64,000 nucleotides of DNA from contig JBFWUW010000009.1 in the NCBI GenBank assembly GCA_050247075.1, positions 1 to 64,000 of the forward strand, in the 5' to 3' direction. Positions 16,925 through 25,764 of this stretch are shown here, piece after piece (within the stretch, counting starts at the first letter, position 1; every line of letters starts with the position of its first letter). The notes beneath the pieces were generated by a model. The model ran no database searches. It had not been told where the DNA came from and saw only the letters and a program-made list of their open reading frames with translations. Position numbers and translations under genes: made by a program. The DNA comes from JBFWUW01 sp050247075 (GTDB lineage Bacteria > Planctomycetota > Planctomycetia > Pirellulales > JBFWUW01).

Positions 16925-17659
16925 CTAATACACCATCCGGCCGGCCACGAAGGCCGCTGTTCTGGGGTCCGCGGGGGATTGAAAGAAGGTCTCGGCGTCT
17001 GCCGTTTCGACCAGTTGGCCGTCGAGCATCAATGATACGCGGCTGGCTACCCGGCGGGCTTGAAACAAATTGTGCGTGGCCCAGACGACGGTGATGCCGC
17101 GGTCGCGGTGGTGCGACAAGACGGCCGCTTCCACCAGCGCCACGCGGGCCGGGTCGAGATGGGCGGTCGGCTCGTCCAACAAGAGTACTTGCGGCTGCAA
17201 GACCAGTGCCCTGGCCAGCGCGGTCAAATGGGCCTGTCCGCCGGAAAGCGTATGGGCCGGGCGGTTGGCCAGTTCGTCCAGGTGCAGCTCTCGCAATATT
17301 TGGTCCACGCGGGTGTGGCGCTGTTGCGAAGGGCCGCCGCGCAGCCGCAGCGGGTAGTCCACATTGGCCCGCACCGTGTCGTCCAGCAATAGCGGCTTTT
17401 GAAACACCAGCGTGATATTCCGCCGGGCCGGCAGCGACAGCCGGGCCGCGGGCTGCCGGTGGGGCACGAACTGGACCTGCCCAGCGCGGGGCGTTTCCAG
17501 ACCGGCCAACAGCCGCAACAGCGTGGACTTGCCCGCCCCCACCGGGCCGACCAGCGCCAAGACCTGGCCGGCCGGCAGATCGAGCCGAGGTACGCGCAGA
17601 GAGAAGTCGGGCCCGTAACCGTGGACGACATCGCGCAGTTCGTACAGCGTTTCGCTCAT
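16925..17659 (-). CDS. tupC: Tungstate ABC transporter ATP-binding protein
   Basis: A 244-residue ABC ATPase. Walker A is GPVGAGKST, the signature is LSGGQ, Walker B is VLLLDEP, and the switch His is in WATHN. Its ATG overlaps the tupB stop in an ATGA arrangement, so translation is coupled. Together with TupB and TupA it forms an importer for tungstate (or molybdate), which serves oxo-metal cofactors. The start at 17659 (MSETLYELRDVV) is the only one consistent with the family. Confidence 0.88.
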   Translation of the reverse strand: MSETLYELRDVVHGYGPDFSLRVPRLDLPAGQVLALVGPVGAGKSTLLRLLAGLETPRAGQVQFVPHRQPAARLSLPARRNITLVFQKPLLLDDTVRANVDYPLRLRGGPSQQRHTRVDQILRELHLDELANRPAHTLSGGQAHLTALARALVLQPQVLLLDEPTAHLDPARVALVEAAVLSHHRDRGITVVWATHNLFQARRVASRVSLMLDGQLVETADAETFFQSPADPRTAAFVAGRMVY

Positions 17660-18315
17660 CGGCGGGCCCTGCCTTGCAGCCACAGCATGAGCAGGTTGAT
17701 GGCCAGCGCCAGCCCCACCAAGGCCGCTCCCAGCCAAAGGGCCAGGGCAAACTCGCCTTTGCGCGTCTCGAGCATGATGGCGGTGGTCAACACGCGGGTG
17801 TGGCCGGCGATGTCGCCCCCTACGATGTACACCGCCCCCACTTCGCTAAGGCTGCGGCCAAAGGCGGCGGCTACCGCCAGCAGCACGCCATGCCGGGCTT
17901 GCCGCAAGATAGTCCAGCGAATCTGCCCCGGGCTGGCCCCCAACGAACGCAACTGAATTGGCAGTTCCGCCGGCACCGCTTCCACCGCCGACATGGTAAT
18001 CCCCACCACGAACGGCAGTGCCAACAGCGTCTGCGCCACGATCATGGCGGCCGGCGTGTAGAGCCAGCCCAGCACGGCCAACGGGCCGCTGCGCGACAAC
18101 AGCAAATAGACCAGCAGCCCAACCACCACCGGCGGCAAAGCCATGCCGGTATGCACCAGCGCGGAAGCGGCCCGCTTGCCAGGAAACTTGAGCAACCCCA
18201 GCGCCACTCCGCAGGGAATGCCCGCCAGCGCACTGAGGGCCACCGCCGCGCACGACACCCGCAACGTAAGCCAGACGATAGCGGAGAGCGTGGAAGGCAA
18301 GGCAGGGTACGGCAA
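17656..18315 (-). CDS. tupB: Tungstate ABC transporter permease
   Basis: A 219-residue membrane permease of the TupB type with about five to six hydrophobic segments. The cytoplasmic EAA-like loop is visible around ELPIQLRSLGASPGQ. The only in-frame start giving the full first helix is TTG at 18315; an ATG further up is followed by a stop. No strong Shine-Dalgarno is seen. It overlaps tupC by four bases. Confidence 0.82.
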   Translation of the reverse strand: MPYPALPSTLSAIVWLTLRVSCAAVALSALAGIPCGVALGLLKFPGKRAASALVHTGMALPPVVVGLLVYLLLSRSGPLAVLGWLYTPAAMIVAQTLLALPFVVGITMSAVEAVPAELPIQLRSLGASPGQIRWTILRQARHGVLLAVAAAFGRSLSEVGAVYIVGGDIAGHTRVLTTAIMLETRKGEFALALWLGAALVGLALAINLLMLWLQGRARR

Positions 18316-18374
18316 GAGGTCAGATCATGGCGTGCAATTGGGCCGGGCATCGGCCTTATCCTACGCGAATCCAT

Positions 18375-18503
18375 CGCCGAAGCCCCCTCTCCCGGTACTC
18401 CGGGAGAGGGTTGGGGAGAGGGGAATCTGGGGAAAGATGGTCCATCGAACGAAACCCTCACCCCGGCCCTCTCCCAGAGGGAGAGGGAGATCAAACGCCG
18501 AAG
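18375..18503 (-). mobile_element. MITE-like core element, copy C, with an 8-base flanking direct repeat
   Basis: The core (about 18383-18495) carries both half-palindromes of the family but lacks the GGATTC terminal repeats. Identical CGCCGAAG octamers flank it (18375-18382 and 18496-18503). It lies between enolase and tupB. Confidence 0.65.
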
Positions 18504-18527
18504 TCAATTCGGCGCACGTTCCTATTC

Positions 18528-19817
18528 CTACTTGGCCTTGAGCGTGGGAAACAGCCGTCCGCCATACAGGGCCGTTTCGCCGAGCGATTCTTCAATTCGC
18601 AGCAATTGATTGTACTTGGCGATGCGGTCGGTGCGGCTGGCGCTGCCCGTCTTGATCTGGCCCGTGCCCAGGCCCACCGCCAGGTCGGCGATGGTGCTGT
18701 CCTCGGTCTCGCCGCTGCGATGGCTGGAAATGCTGCTGTACCCGGCGCGGCGGGCCAGTTCGATGGCTTCGATGGTTTCCGTCAGCGTGCCGATCTGGTT
18801 GACCTTGATCAAGATGCTATTGGCAATGCCTTGTTCGATGCCGCGTTGCAGCCGGGTGGTGTTAGTGACAAACAGGTCGTCGCCGACCAGTTGCACTTTG
18901 TCCCCCAGCTTTTTAGTCAGCAAGGCCCAGCCTTCCCAATCGTCCTCGGAGCAGCCATCCTCGATCGAACAGATGGGGTACTTGGCCGCCCAGGCCGCGA
19001 GAAAATCGACCATGCCGGCCGAGTCGAGCTGTTTGCCATCGATGGTATAGACCTTTTTCTTGCTGTCGTAAAACTCGGTCGAGGCCACGTCGAGCGCCAG
19101 GTAGACTTGCTTGCCCAACGAGTAGCCCGCCTTTTCGACCGCTGCGCAAATCAGGTCCAAGGCCTCGCCATTGCTGGACAGGTCGGGCGCAAAGCCTCCT
19201 TCGTCCCCGACCGACGTGTTGAGCTTTTTGTCCTTCAAGACTTTCTTGAGATGGTGAAAGATCTCCACGCCGCACCGCAATGCGTCGCTGAAGCTGTCGA
19301 ATCCCAACGGCATGACCATGAACTCTTGCACATCGACGGCGTTGTCGGCGTGCTGGCCGCCGTTGACGATGTTCATCATGGGGGCCGGCAACAGCCGCGC
19401 GTTCGGTCCGCCCAGGTAGCGAAACAGCGGCAAGTTGCACGACTGCGCCGCGGCGTGGGCCGTGGCCAGCGAGACACCCAGAATGGCGTTGGCCCCCAGC
19501 TTTTTCTTGTTCTCGGTGCCGTCGAGTTCGATCATGCGGCGGTCGATGGTGGCCTGCTCCACCGCGTCCATGCCGATCAGTTCGTCGGCCAGCACTTCGT
19601 TGATGTTCTCGACGGCCTTCTCCACCCCTTTGCCCATATAGGCAGCTTCCTTGGTGTCGCGCAGTTCCCAGGCCTCGTGCGCGCCGGTGCTGGCTCCGCT
19701 GGGGACCGCGGCCCGGCCAAACGCGCCATCGGCCAGCCGCACTTCGACCTCGACGGTCGGGTTGCCGCGGCTGTCCAAAATTTGCCGGCCATGAATGTCA
19801 ACGATGCTGGAGCTCAT
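18528..19817 (-). CDS. eno: Enolase
   Basis: A 429-residue phosphopyruvate hydratase converting 2-phosphoglycerate to phosphoenolpyruvate in glycolysis. The start at 19817 (MSSSIVDIHGRQILDSRG) matches the family. Landmarks: SGASTGAHEAWELRD, the metal site regions around DEGGFAP, LALDVASTEFYD, SIEDGCSEDDW and QLVGDDLFVTN. The catalytic Lys lies in NSILIKVNQIGTLTET, and the signature SHRSGETEDS is intact. It is a single-gene unit; a repeat element follows it. Confidence 0.97.
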   Translation of the reverse strand: MSSSIVDIHGRQILDSRGNPTVEVEVRLADGAFGRAAVPSGASTGAHEAWELRDTKEAAYMGKGVEKAVENINEVLADELIGMDAVEQATIDRRMIELDGTENKKKLGANAILGVSLATAHAAAQSCNLPLFRYLGGPNARLLPAPMMNIVNGGQHADNAVDVQEFMVMPLGFDSFSDALRCGVEIFHHLKKVLKDKKLNTSVGDEGGFAPDLSSNGEALDLICAAVEKAGYSLGKQVYLALDVASTEFYDSKKKVYTIDGKQLDSAGMVDFLAAWAAKYPICSIEDGCSEDDWEGWALLTKKLGDKVQLVGDDLFVTNTTRLQRGIEQGIANSILIKVNQIGTLTETIEAIELARRAGYSSISSHRSGETEDSTIADLAVGLGTGQIKTGSASRTDRIAKYNQLLRIEESLGETALYGGRLFPTLKAK

Positions 19818-20370
19818 GCGTGTCTTCCTTCGGCGAAAAGTTTGCTTGTCAGACGAGTTGGCAGCCCGCACAAGGGGCCGCCCGCTACCCGCCTGGGTAC
19901 GTGTTACCGGGATTTGCGCACCTATTGTGCCGAATAGAAGGCCGGTTGGCTATGCCCGGCTGGTGGTTGGGGCGGCGGGTAGCGGGGGATAGCCGTCAGC
20001 GGAGAAGCCATCAGCCGTCAGCTTGCGGTAATCAGCCGGGGCGAAAGCGGTAGAAGGCTCTGTAGGAGCCGTCTCCGACGGCGATAATCCGCGTTCCATT
20101 CCGGTGCGCCGGGGCCAAAACGGCGTGTAGCTGTCAGCGGAGAAGCTGTCAGCCGTCAGCTTGCGGTAATCAGCCGGGGCGAAAGCGGTGGGTGGCTACG
20201 TGGCAACATGGCTCCTGCCATGTTCGCCTGCGTGGTGCTCGATCATCCATGCCGGGCAACCGTACCCCGAATGGAGCGCCAATTCCGTCTCAAGCCTGCA
20301 CGGCAGGAGCCGTGCGGCTACGTAGGGCCTTCCCGATGGTCAGACCCGGCCACCGTCACCTTTTCATCCT
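19818..20370. other. Spacer filled with dispersed repeats
   Basis: Two near-identical units at about 19987-20052 and 20125-20190 share 'GTCAGCTTGCGGTAATCAGC' and 'CGGGGCGAAAGCGGT'. They are separated by a 'TGTAGGAGCCGTCTCCGACG' palindrome (20060-20099). A long unit with CATGGCTCCTGCCATG and GCACGGCAGGAGCCGTGC hairpins spans 20197-20325. No gene is apparent. Confidence 0.6.
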
Positions 20371-21609
20371 TCATCCTTGATCCTTCGCCGCCGCTTGAAC
20401 CGATCGGGCGTCTTGCAGATCGGCCGGAACGAGCTCGGCGGGAGATGCCTCGTCGGCTAGTTCCTCGCCTTGGCCGTAATCGTGAAGTTCGAGTACGCTG
20501 CCATCGGGGTTCCAGTCGGTCCATTGGCCGACTTCACGATTCTCGAAAAATTCGCCCTGCGATTGGCGGCGGCCATTGTCGTGCCAGCGGGTCCACAATC
20601 CCACGCGATAACCGTTTTCGTAGCTTCCCTCGGCCTGCTTGCAGCCGTTGGCGTGCCACCAGGTGAAGGTACCGACCGGTTGGTCGTGGTCGTACTCGCC
20701 GCGCATTTGCAGTTGGCCGTTGGGATAGTAGAAGGTCCACACCCCATGCAGGGGATCGGGACCGGGATCGTCCCTGAACTCAATGGAAACCTTGCCGTTC
20801 CACCAATCGTATTGGGCGATGACCTCGCGGCGCAGCGCCAGCCGCGTCCCTTCCGCCGCCTTGTGGCCCGGCGAGTGCCAGACGACTTCCGCTTGGGGAC
20901 CGCCGCCGACTTGTTTGGTTTGCTCCAAGCGCCCGTCCGCGTTCCACTCGCTGACTTCCCCTTGTTCCACGTCGTGGTCGTACTGTACCGTGCGGCGAAG
21001 CTGCCCATTGGGATACCACCACTTGGCCAAGCCATGCCGGGTGCCATTTTCAAAGGGCCATTCGATGATCTTTTGGCCCTTCCGATCGGTAATCGTCCAC
21101 AGGCCGTGCAGCTTGTCTTGGTCAAAATCGGCTTGCGAAATAAAAGGCCCTTCAAACTGGTCCTCGTAGGCGTCGGCAAACAGCGAGTATTCGCCCGGCT
21201 TGAAGGCCCGCTGCCACGTTCCTTGCAGTTTGCCCATCTCAAACCGGCCTTGCCGCAGCACGTTGCCGGTAAGGCCATAGAAGCGGTACTTGCCGTGATT
21301 GACAAAGTCGCCGAGGGCGTCTTGCTTGACCTGCCGCTCGACCTTGACCTCGCCGCTGTCGTACCGTTCCACGACTGTTTCCAGTTTTTCGCTGGACTTG
21401 GCCACGGGAACCGCGGGCGTTGGCTGTAATGGTACGGCTGTCGGTTGGGGCCGCAGCCAGGCGGGAGGAGAGCTGGGCCGTTCCGCAGGTTCACCACGAT
21501 GGAACTGCGACGTTTGGGCCCGTGCCGGGGACGCCGCCCCCACCATGATTGTCAGCACCGCCAGGAGAGGGGCGGTTGTCGCGCGCGAAATGAATCGTGT
21601 CATGCTCAT
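20371..21609 (-). CDS. Exported protein with MORN-like/YwqK-type repeats
   Basis: A 412-residue protein with a signal peptide (to about ARA-31) and a proline-rich linker. After these come at least nine repeats of the form G..W..YYPNGQL...G.Y..D, for example HGLAKWWYPNGQLRRTVQYD, HGVWTFYYPNGQLQMRGEYD, GLWTRWHDNGRRQSQGEF and QWTDWNPDG. Such repeats are labelled MORN-variant or YwqK-like. The usual role is structural or protein/membrane binding; no catalytic site is seen. It could be an envelope scaffold. It has no co-directional neighbour close enough for an operon. Confidence 0.75.
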   Translation of the reverse strand: MSMTRFISRATTAPLLAVLTIMVGAASPARAQTSQFHRGEPAERPSSPPAWLRPQPTAVPLQPTPAVPVAKSSEKLETVVERYDSGEVKVERQVKQDALGDFVNHGKYRFYGLTGNVLRQGRFEMGKLQGTWQRAFKPGEYSLFADAYEDQFEGPFISQADFDQDKLHGLWTITDRKGQKIIEWPFENGTRHGLAKWWYPNGQLRRTVQYDHDVEQGEVSEWNADGRLEQTKQVGGGPQAEVVWHSPGHKAAEGTRLALRREVIAQYDWWNGKVSIEFRDDPGPDPLHGVWTFYYPNGQLQMRGEYDHDQPVGTFTWWHANGCKQAEGSYENGYRVGLWTRWHDNGRRQSQGEFFENREVGQWTDWNPDGSVLELHDYGQGEELADEASPAELVPADLQDARSVQAAAKDQG

Positions 21610-21991
21610 GTCTTAGCCAATCCGTTGCGTTCCAAGGTCCATCCACGCTTCCCTGCGTGGTACGGGTACATATCGGGCCAGCAGGCAGTGCTAGTGTGGC
21701 CTTCCGCCCGCGGGACGCGCGTTCGATACGACTGGCGGGCAAGGATTTACGCGAACCGCTGGCATGCGTGTTGCCACCATAACACTAGTTGCGCTGCAAC
21801 CGCGCCAGGCGGAAAGTCCGTTGCGTTTCCGCTCGAACTTCGGTTGGAAATGGTGTAGGCTGTCAAAAGGCCGCCGTAGACAGACTTTTCGCAATTGGCA
21901 AACTCCGCACAACAGTTAAGCCTTACCCAAATATCCTACAATAAAGCACGCGGTTTCGTCCCTCTGTTCAATTCTCAGAACGACCAATAAG
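21610..21991 (+). promoter_or_regulatory. Divergent spacer upstream of ispH
   Basis: A 380-base region between the MORN-like gene and ispH with no credible gene. A possible -10 box TACAAT is at 21937-21942, with only a weak -35 match (GTTAAG) 17 bases before it. Nothing else recognisable is seen. Confidence 0.3.
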
Positions 21992-22987
21992 ATGACTGAA
22001 CCTGTTGAATCCTCGACGCCTCAGTCTCGAGAGCCCGGCATGCGCGTGATCCTGGCCAGTCCCCGCGGTTTTTGCGCGGGCGTCATTATGGCCATCGAAA
22101 GCCTGGAACTGGCCATCAAGCTGCATGGCACCCCGCTCTACGTCTATCACGAGATCGTGCATAACCAGCACGTTGTGGAACGGTTTCGCGGCGAAGGGGT
22201 GGTGTTCGTAAACCACCTCCACGAAGTGCCCGAAGGGGCGCATCTGATGTTTTCCGCGCATGGCGTCTCGCCAGAGATTCGCCAGGCATCGGCCGAGCGT
22301 AACTTGCGGACGATCGACGCCACCTGCCCGCTGGTGACCAAGGTCCATCTGGAAGCCATCCGTTACGCCCGTGCAGGCTACACTATTTTGCTGATTGGCC
22401 ACCAAGGGCACGACGAAGTCATAGGCACCATGGGCGAGGCGCCGCAGTCGATTATTCTGGTGGAAACACCCGAGGACGTGGACCGCCTGCAAGTACCCGA
22501 CGAGTCCAAGCTGGCCTATTTGACGCAGACCACGTTGTCGGTCGATGACGCCGAGCGGATCATTTCCCGGTTGCGGCGGCGGTTTCCCAAGATTGCCAAC
22601 CCGCCCAAGGACGACATCTGCTACGCCACCCAAAACCGGCAAGAGGCTGTCCGGCAGCTTTCGCAAAACTGCGACGCCGTGCTGGTGTTGGGCAGCCAGA
22701 ACAGTTCCAACAGCCAGCGCCTGGCCGAGCTGGCCCGCGAGAACGGCGTGCCGGCCTACCTGATCGACCGCGCCGCGGATATCCAACCGGATTGGTTTGA
22801 AGGGGACGAAACCGTGCTGGTCACGGCGGGTGCCAGCGCGCCCGAGCTGGTGGTAGAGGATTGCCTGGACTATTTGCGGCAACGCTACGGCGCGCAGGTG
22901 GAATCGCGGGTGATCCGCGACGAAGACGTCCACTTTCCCCTGCCGCGCGAACTGCGCCTGCTGACGCTGGAATCGGCCAAGTCTTAG
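21992..22987 (+). CDS. ispH: 4-hydroxy-3-methylbut-2-enyl diphosphate reductase
   Basis: A 331-residue LytB/IspH enzyme, last step of the MEP isoprenoid pathway, producing IPP and DMAPP. The three 4Fe-4S ligands are present at Cys28 (GFCAGV), Cys112 (ATCPLV) and Cys210 (ICYAT). Family motifs also include HEIVHN, ICYATQNRQ, NSSNSQRL and TAGASAPE. The N-terminal 20 residues are a short non-conserved extension. It is a monocistronic unit. Confidence 0.96.
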   Translation: MTEPVESSTPQSREPGMRVILASPRGFCAGVIMAIESLELAIKLHGTPLYVYHEIVHNQHVVERFRGEGVVFVNHLHEVPEGAHLMFSAHGVSPEIRQASAERNLRTIDATCPLVTKVHLEAIRYARAGYTILLIGHQGHDEVIGTMGEAPQSIILVETPEDVDRLQVPDESKLAYLTQTTLSVDDAERIISRLRRRFPKIANPPKDDICYATQNRQEAVRQLSQNCDAVLVLGSQNSSNSQRLAELARENGVPAYLIDRAADIQPDWFEGDETVLVTAGASAPELVVEDCLDYLRQRYGAQVESRVIRDEDVHFPLPRELRLLTLESAKS

Positions 22988-23102
22988 CAGCCCTGGGCCT
23001 TCCGCGCGGCTGCGTCTGATTGCTTGTCGATTGTCCGACGGTGGTAGGTTACGATTGAGGCCAACCGTGGGCCTTATCTAACCATCCGCCGAGGACGATC
23101 TC

Positions 23103-24479
23103 ATGCCTGCCGGGCGACTTGTCATTTGCTTGCTGGCCGCGTTTTGGCTGGGAATGCCGGCCTGTTCCGCGCTGGCCGATGATCCGCCGCCCAACGTGGT
23201 GTTGATTATCTCCGACGACCACGGCTGGCGCGACTATGGCTTTATGGGGCACCCGCATGTGCAAACGCCGCGGCTGGACCGGCTGGCCAGCGAAAGCCTG
23301 GTCTTTCGGCGCGGGTGTACGCCGTGCAGCCTGTGCTGTCCCAGCTTGGCTTCGATCATTACGGGCCTCTGTCCGCATCAACATGGCATTACCGGCAACG
23401 ATCCGCCGCGGCCAGCCGGGGCGGGCGTTACCGCGGCCGAGAAGTCGGCCGCGTTTTCCGCCGGACGCGAGATCATGAACCGCCAGTTGGAGGCCGTCCC
23501 CACGCTGCCCAGGCTGCTGGCCAAACGGGGCTATCTCAGTTTTCAGACCGGCAAGTGGTGGCAGGGAGACTACACCCGCGGCGGCTTTACGCATGGCATG
23601 ACGCGGGGCGATCGGCATGGCGACGCCGGGCTGGAAATTGGCCGCCAGACGATGCGGCCGATTTACGACTTTATCGCCGACGCGCGGCAACAGCGCAAGC
23701 CCTTCTTGGTTTGGTACGCGCCGATGTTGCCGCACTCGCCGCACAATCCTCCGCAGCGCTTGCTGGACAAGTACCTCGACCAGACCCGCTCCATCCATAT
23801 CGCCCGGTATTGGGCGATGATCGAATGGTTCGACGAAACGTGCGGCCAGTTGCTGGACCATCTGGACGAGCAGCATCTGGCCAGCAATACCATCGTGCTG
23901 TACATCTCCGACAACGGCTGGATCCAGCGGGCCGACGACCCGCGATATGCCCCTAAGTCCAAGACCAGCCCGTACGACACGGGCGTTCACACGCCAATCA
24001 TGGTTCGCTGGCCGGGCCGGGTGAAGCCGCGGGAAAGCACGGCCTTGGCCTCATCGCTCGATCTGGTCCCCACGATCTTGCACGCCGTGGGAGAGGGGGA
24101 ACGGATCACCGCCGACATGTCTGGCCTGGACTTGCTGGACGATCGGGCCATGCTGGGCCGCAAGACGGTCTTTGGCGAATGCTTTTTGCATACCACGGCC
24201 GATCCGCACGACCCGGCGGCCAACTTGTTGTGGCGGTGGGCCCTGCAAGACCGCTGGCGGTTGATTGTGCCGCGCGGCCACTCGCAATCCGAAAGGCTGA
24301 AAGCCGTTCCCGACGATGACCATATCGCGGCCAGCCTGCTGGCCAATGCAGCCCAAGACAGCGTGGAACTGTACGATCTGTTGGCCGACCCCGCCGAGGA
24401 ACAAAACGTGGCCGACGACAACCCTCGCGTGGTGGAGGAGATGCTTGGGCAGCTTGATGATTGGTGGCTGCCCAAATAG
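23103..24479 (+). CDS. Exported sulfatase-family protein with an altered active-site motif
   Basis: A 458-residue alkaline-phosphatase-superfamily sulfatase with a signal peptide (cleavage near ALA-26). Metal ligands are seen in LIISDDHGWRDYG and ISDNGWI. In the CxPSR sequence that is matured to formylglycine, the protein has C78-C79-P80-S81-L82. The Arg is Leu, although SIITGLCPHQHGI otherwise follows the pattern. The enzyme may not be matured normally, or may act as a hydrolase of another ester. Downstream about 220 bases lies a Tat-exported metallophosphoesterase. Confidence 0.88.
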   Translation: MPAGRLVICLLAAFWLGMPACSALADDPPPNVVLIISDDHGWRDYGFMGHPHVQTPRLDRLASESLVFRRGCTPCSLCCPSLASIITGLCPHQHGITGNDPPRPAGAGVTAAEKSAAFSAGREIMNRQLEAVPTLPRLLAKRGYLSFQTGKWWQGDYTRGGFTHGMTRGDRHGDAGLEIGRQTMRPIYDFIADARQQRKPFLVWYAPMLPHSPHNPPQRLLDKYLDQTRSIHIARYWAMIEWFDETCGQLLDHLDEQHLASNTIVLYISDNGWIQRADDPRYAPKSKTSPYDTGVHTPIMVRWPGRVKPRESTALASSLDLVPTILHAVGEGERITADMSGLDLLDDRAMLGRKTVFGECFLHTTADPHDPAANLLWRWALQDRWRLIVPRGHSQSERLKAVPDDDHIAASLLANAAQDSVELYDLLADPAEEQNVADDNPRVVEEMLGQLDDWWLPK

Positions 24480-24556
24480 CAGACTCAACAAACGTCGTTT
24501 TCGCCCTGAACGGCAAGGCCGTGAAGCACAATTCACCGGAGAACGCCTGCTATCAA

Positions 24557-24653
24557 GAACCCGTATTATCGCCGTCTGGAGACGGCTCCTACAAAAGGTA
24601 GGGGCCGATTGGCCTGTAGGAGCCGTCTCCTGACGGCGACAATCCGGGTTCCA
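24557..24653. repeat. Inverted pair of 'GCCGTCTCCNGACGGC' repeats
   Basis: Two oppositely oriented units, each with core GAGACGGCTCCTAC or its complement, meet around 24600 and could form a long hairpin downstream of the sulfatase gene. Confidence 0.65.
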
Positions 24654-24701
24654 CGCCTAGGACCGGAACGTATGGAGAGGCCCAACCCAGGAGATTTGCC
24701 C

Positions 24702-25616
24702 ATGACCCGTGCCAATTCGTTCGCCAGCACGCGGCGTTCGTTCTTGCAATGCGTACCTGCGGCCGCCGCTTGGGTGTTGTATCCCCGCTGCTTACGAGCG
24801 GAGGGCAAGCCGCGGCCGCCGCTCTCGTTCACCGTGGTCAGCGATACGCACCTGGGTTATCGCGATCAGCAGCATGCCGCCGACCAATGGGGCAAGACGG
24901 CGGCGGAGATTGCCCAGGTCCCTGGCGAGTTTGTCTTGCACCTGGGGGATGTGGTCGATGGCGGCCGCGAGGAACAATATCCGCGGTATCTAGAGACGCG
25001 CAAGCAGATCGGCCGGCCGGTGCATGAGATTCCCGGCAACCACGATCCGCAACCGCTGTTTGAAAAGTACCTGCGCCCGCAATGCGATACCGCCGTGGAC
25101 CATGACTGGCTGCGGGTGTTGTTGTTGAACAACGCGCGGGTCGATTCGCACGACGGTTTTTTGAGCGACGAACAACTCGGCTGGATCGCGGACCAATGTG
25201 CCGACGCCGCCCGCCGCGACATGCTGCTGGCGATTGCCATGCACGTGCCGGCCCACGCCAACAAGCACCCCGACCGTGGCTGGTACGTCCATCCCGAAAG
25301 CGGCCAGACCAAACTGTACGAAACGCTGGCCGCCCATCAAGGCCGCATTCTGGCGTTGCTGCACGGGCATTTCCACAACGGGCTGCGCGGTTGGGACGAC
25401 CACCCGCCGCTGCACGAGATTTGCTTCCCCTCGGCCCTCTATAACCTGGACCGCCAGCTAGAAAAGCAGCAAGCCCCCGGCTACAACCCGGCCGAGTTCC
25501 GCCCCGGCTTCACCCAGGTCCACATTGAAGGCGACACGCTGCAACTGCGGTTCGTGGCGGTCGGGGAGGAGAGCAAGCTGGAGAAAGCGCTGCCCATTCA
25601 ACCGGCAGCCGGGTAA
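24702..25616 (+). CDS. Tat-exported calcineurin-like metallophosphoesterase
   Basis: A 304-residue protein with a Tat signal (RRSFLQC) and the full metallophosphoesterase motif set: VSDTHLG, LGDVVDGG, IPGNHD, AMHVP and HGHFHNG. It should be a periplasmic binuclear-metal phosphoesterase of unknown substrate. The start at 24702 has CAGGAGA 9 bases upstream and begins the Tat signal correctly; upstream in-frame codons are repeat sequence. It follows the sulfatase on the same strand. Confidence 0.87.
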   Translation: MTRANSFASTRRSFLQCVPAAAAWVLYPRCLRAEGKPRPPLSFTVVSDTHLGYRDQQHAADQWGKTAAEIAQVPGEFVLHLGDVVDGGREEQYPRYLETRKQIGRPVHEIPGNHDPQPLFEKYLRPQCDTAVDHDWLRVLLLNNARVDSHDGFLSDEQLGWIADQCADAARRDMLLAIAMHVPAHANKHPDRGWYVHPESGQTKLYETLAAHQGRILALLHGHFHNGLRGWDDHPPLHEICFPSALYNLDRQLEKQQAPGYNPAEFRPGFTQVHIEGDTLQLRFVAVGEESKLEKALPIQPAAG

Positions 25617-25764
25617 CTCGCCGATCATCTGAAAATCGGCCGGACAATGGATCAGCCGGTGCGCCAATTGACACCCCCCAAGGGTGCTGTTATGCCTATC
25701 CGTGGGACCGCCCCGAAATGCGGTCGTGTTTGCACGGTCGATAAACCTAAGAGGAGCCGCGGCG

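Noticed and set aside
18327..19937. A 536-codon plus-strand open frame over enolase
   Set aside because: It is antisense to a certain enolase gene and begins inside a repeat element.
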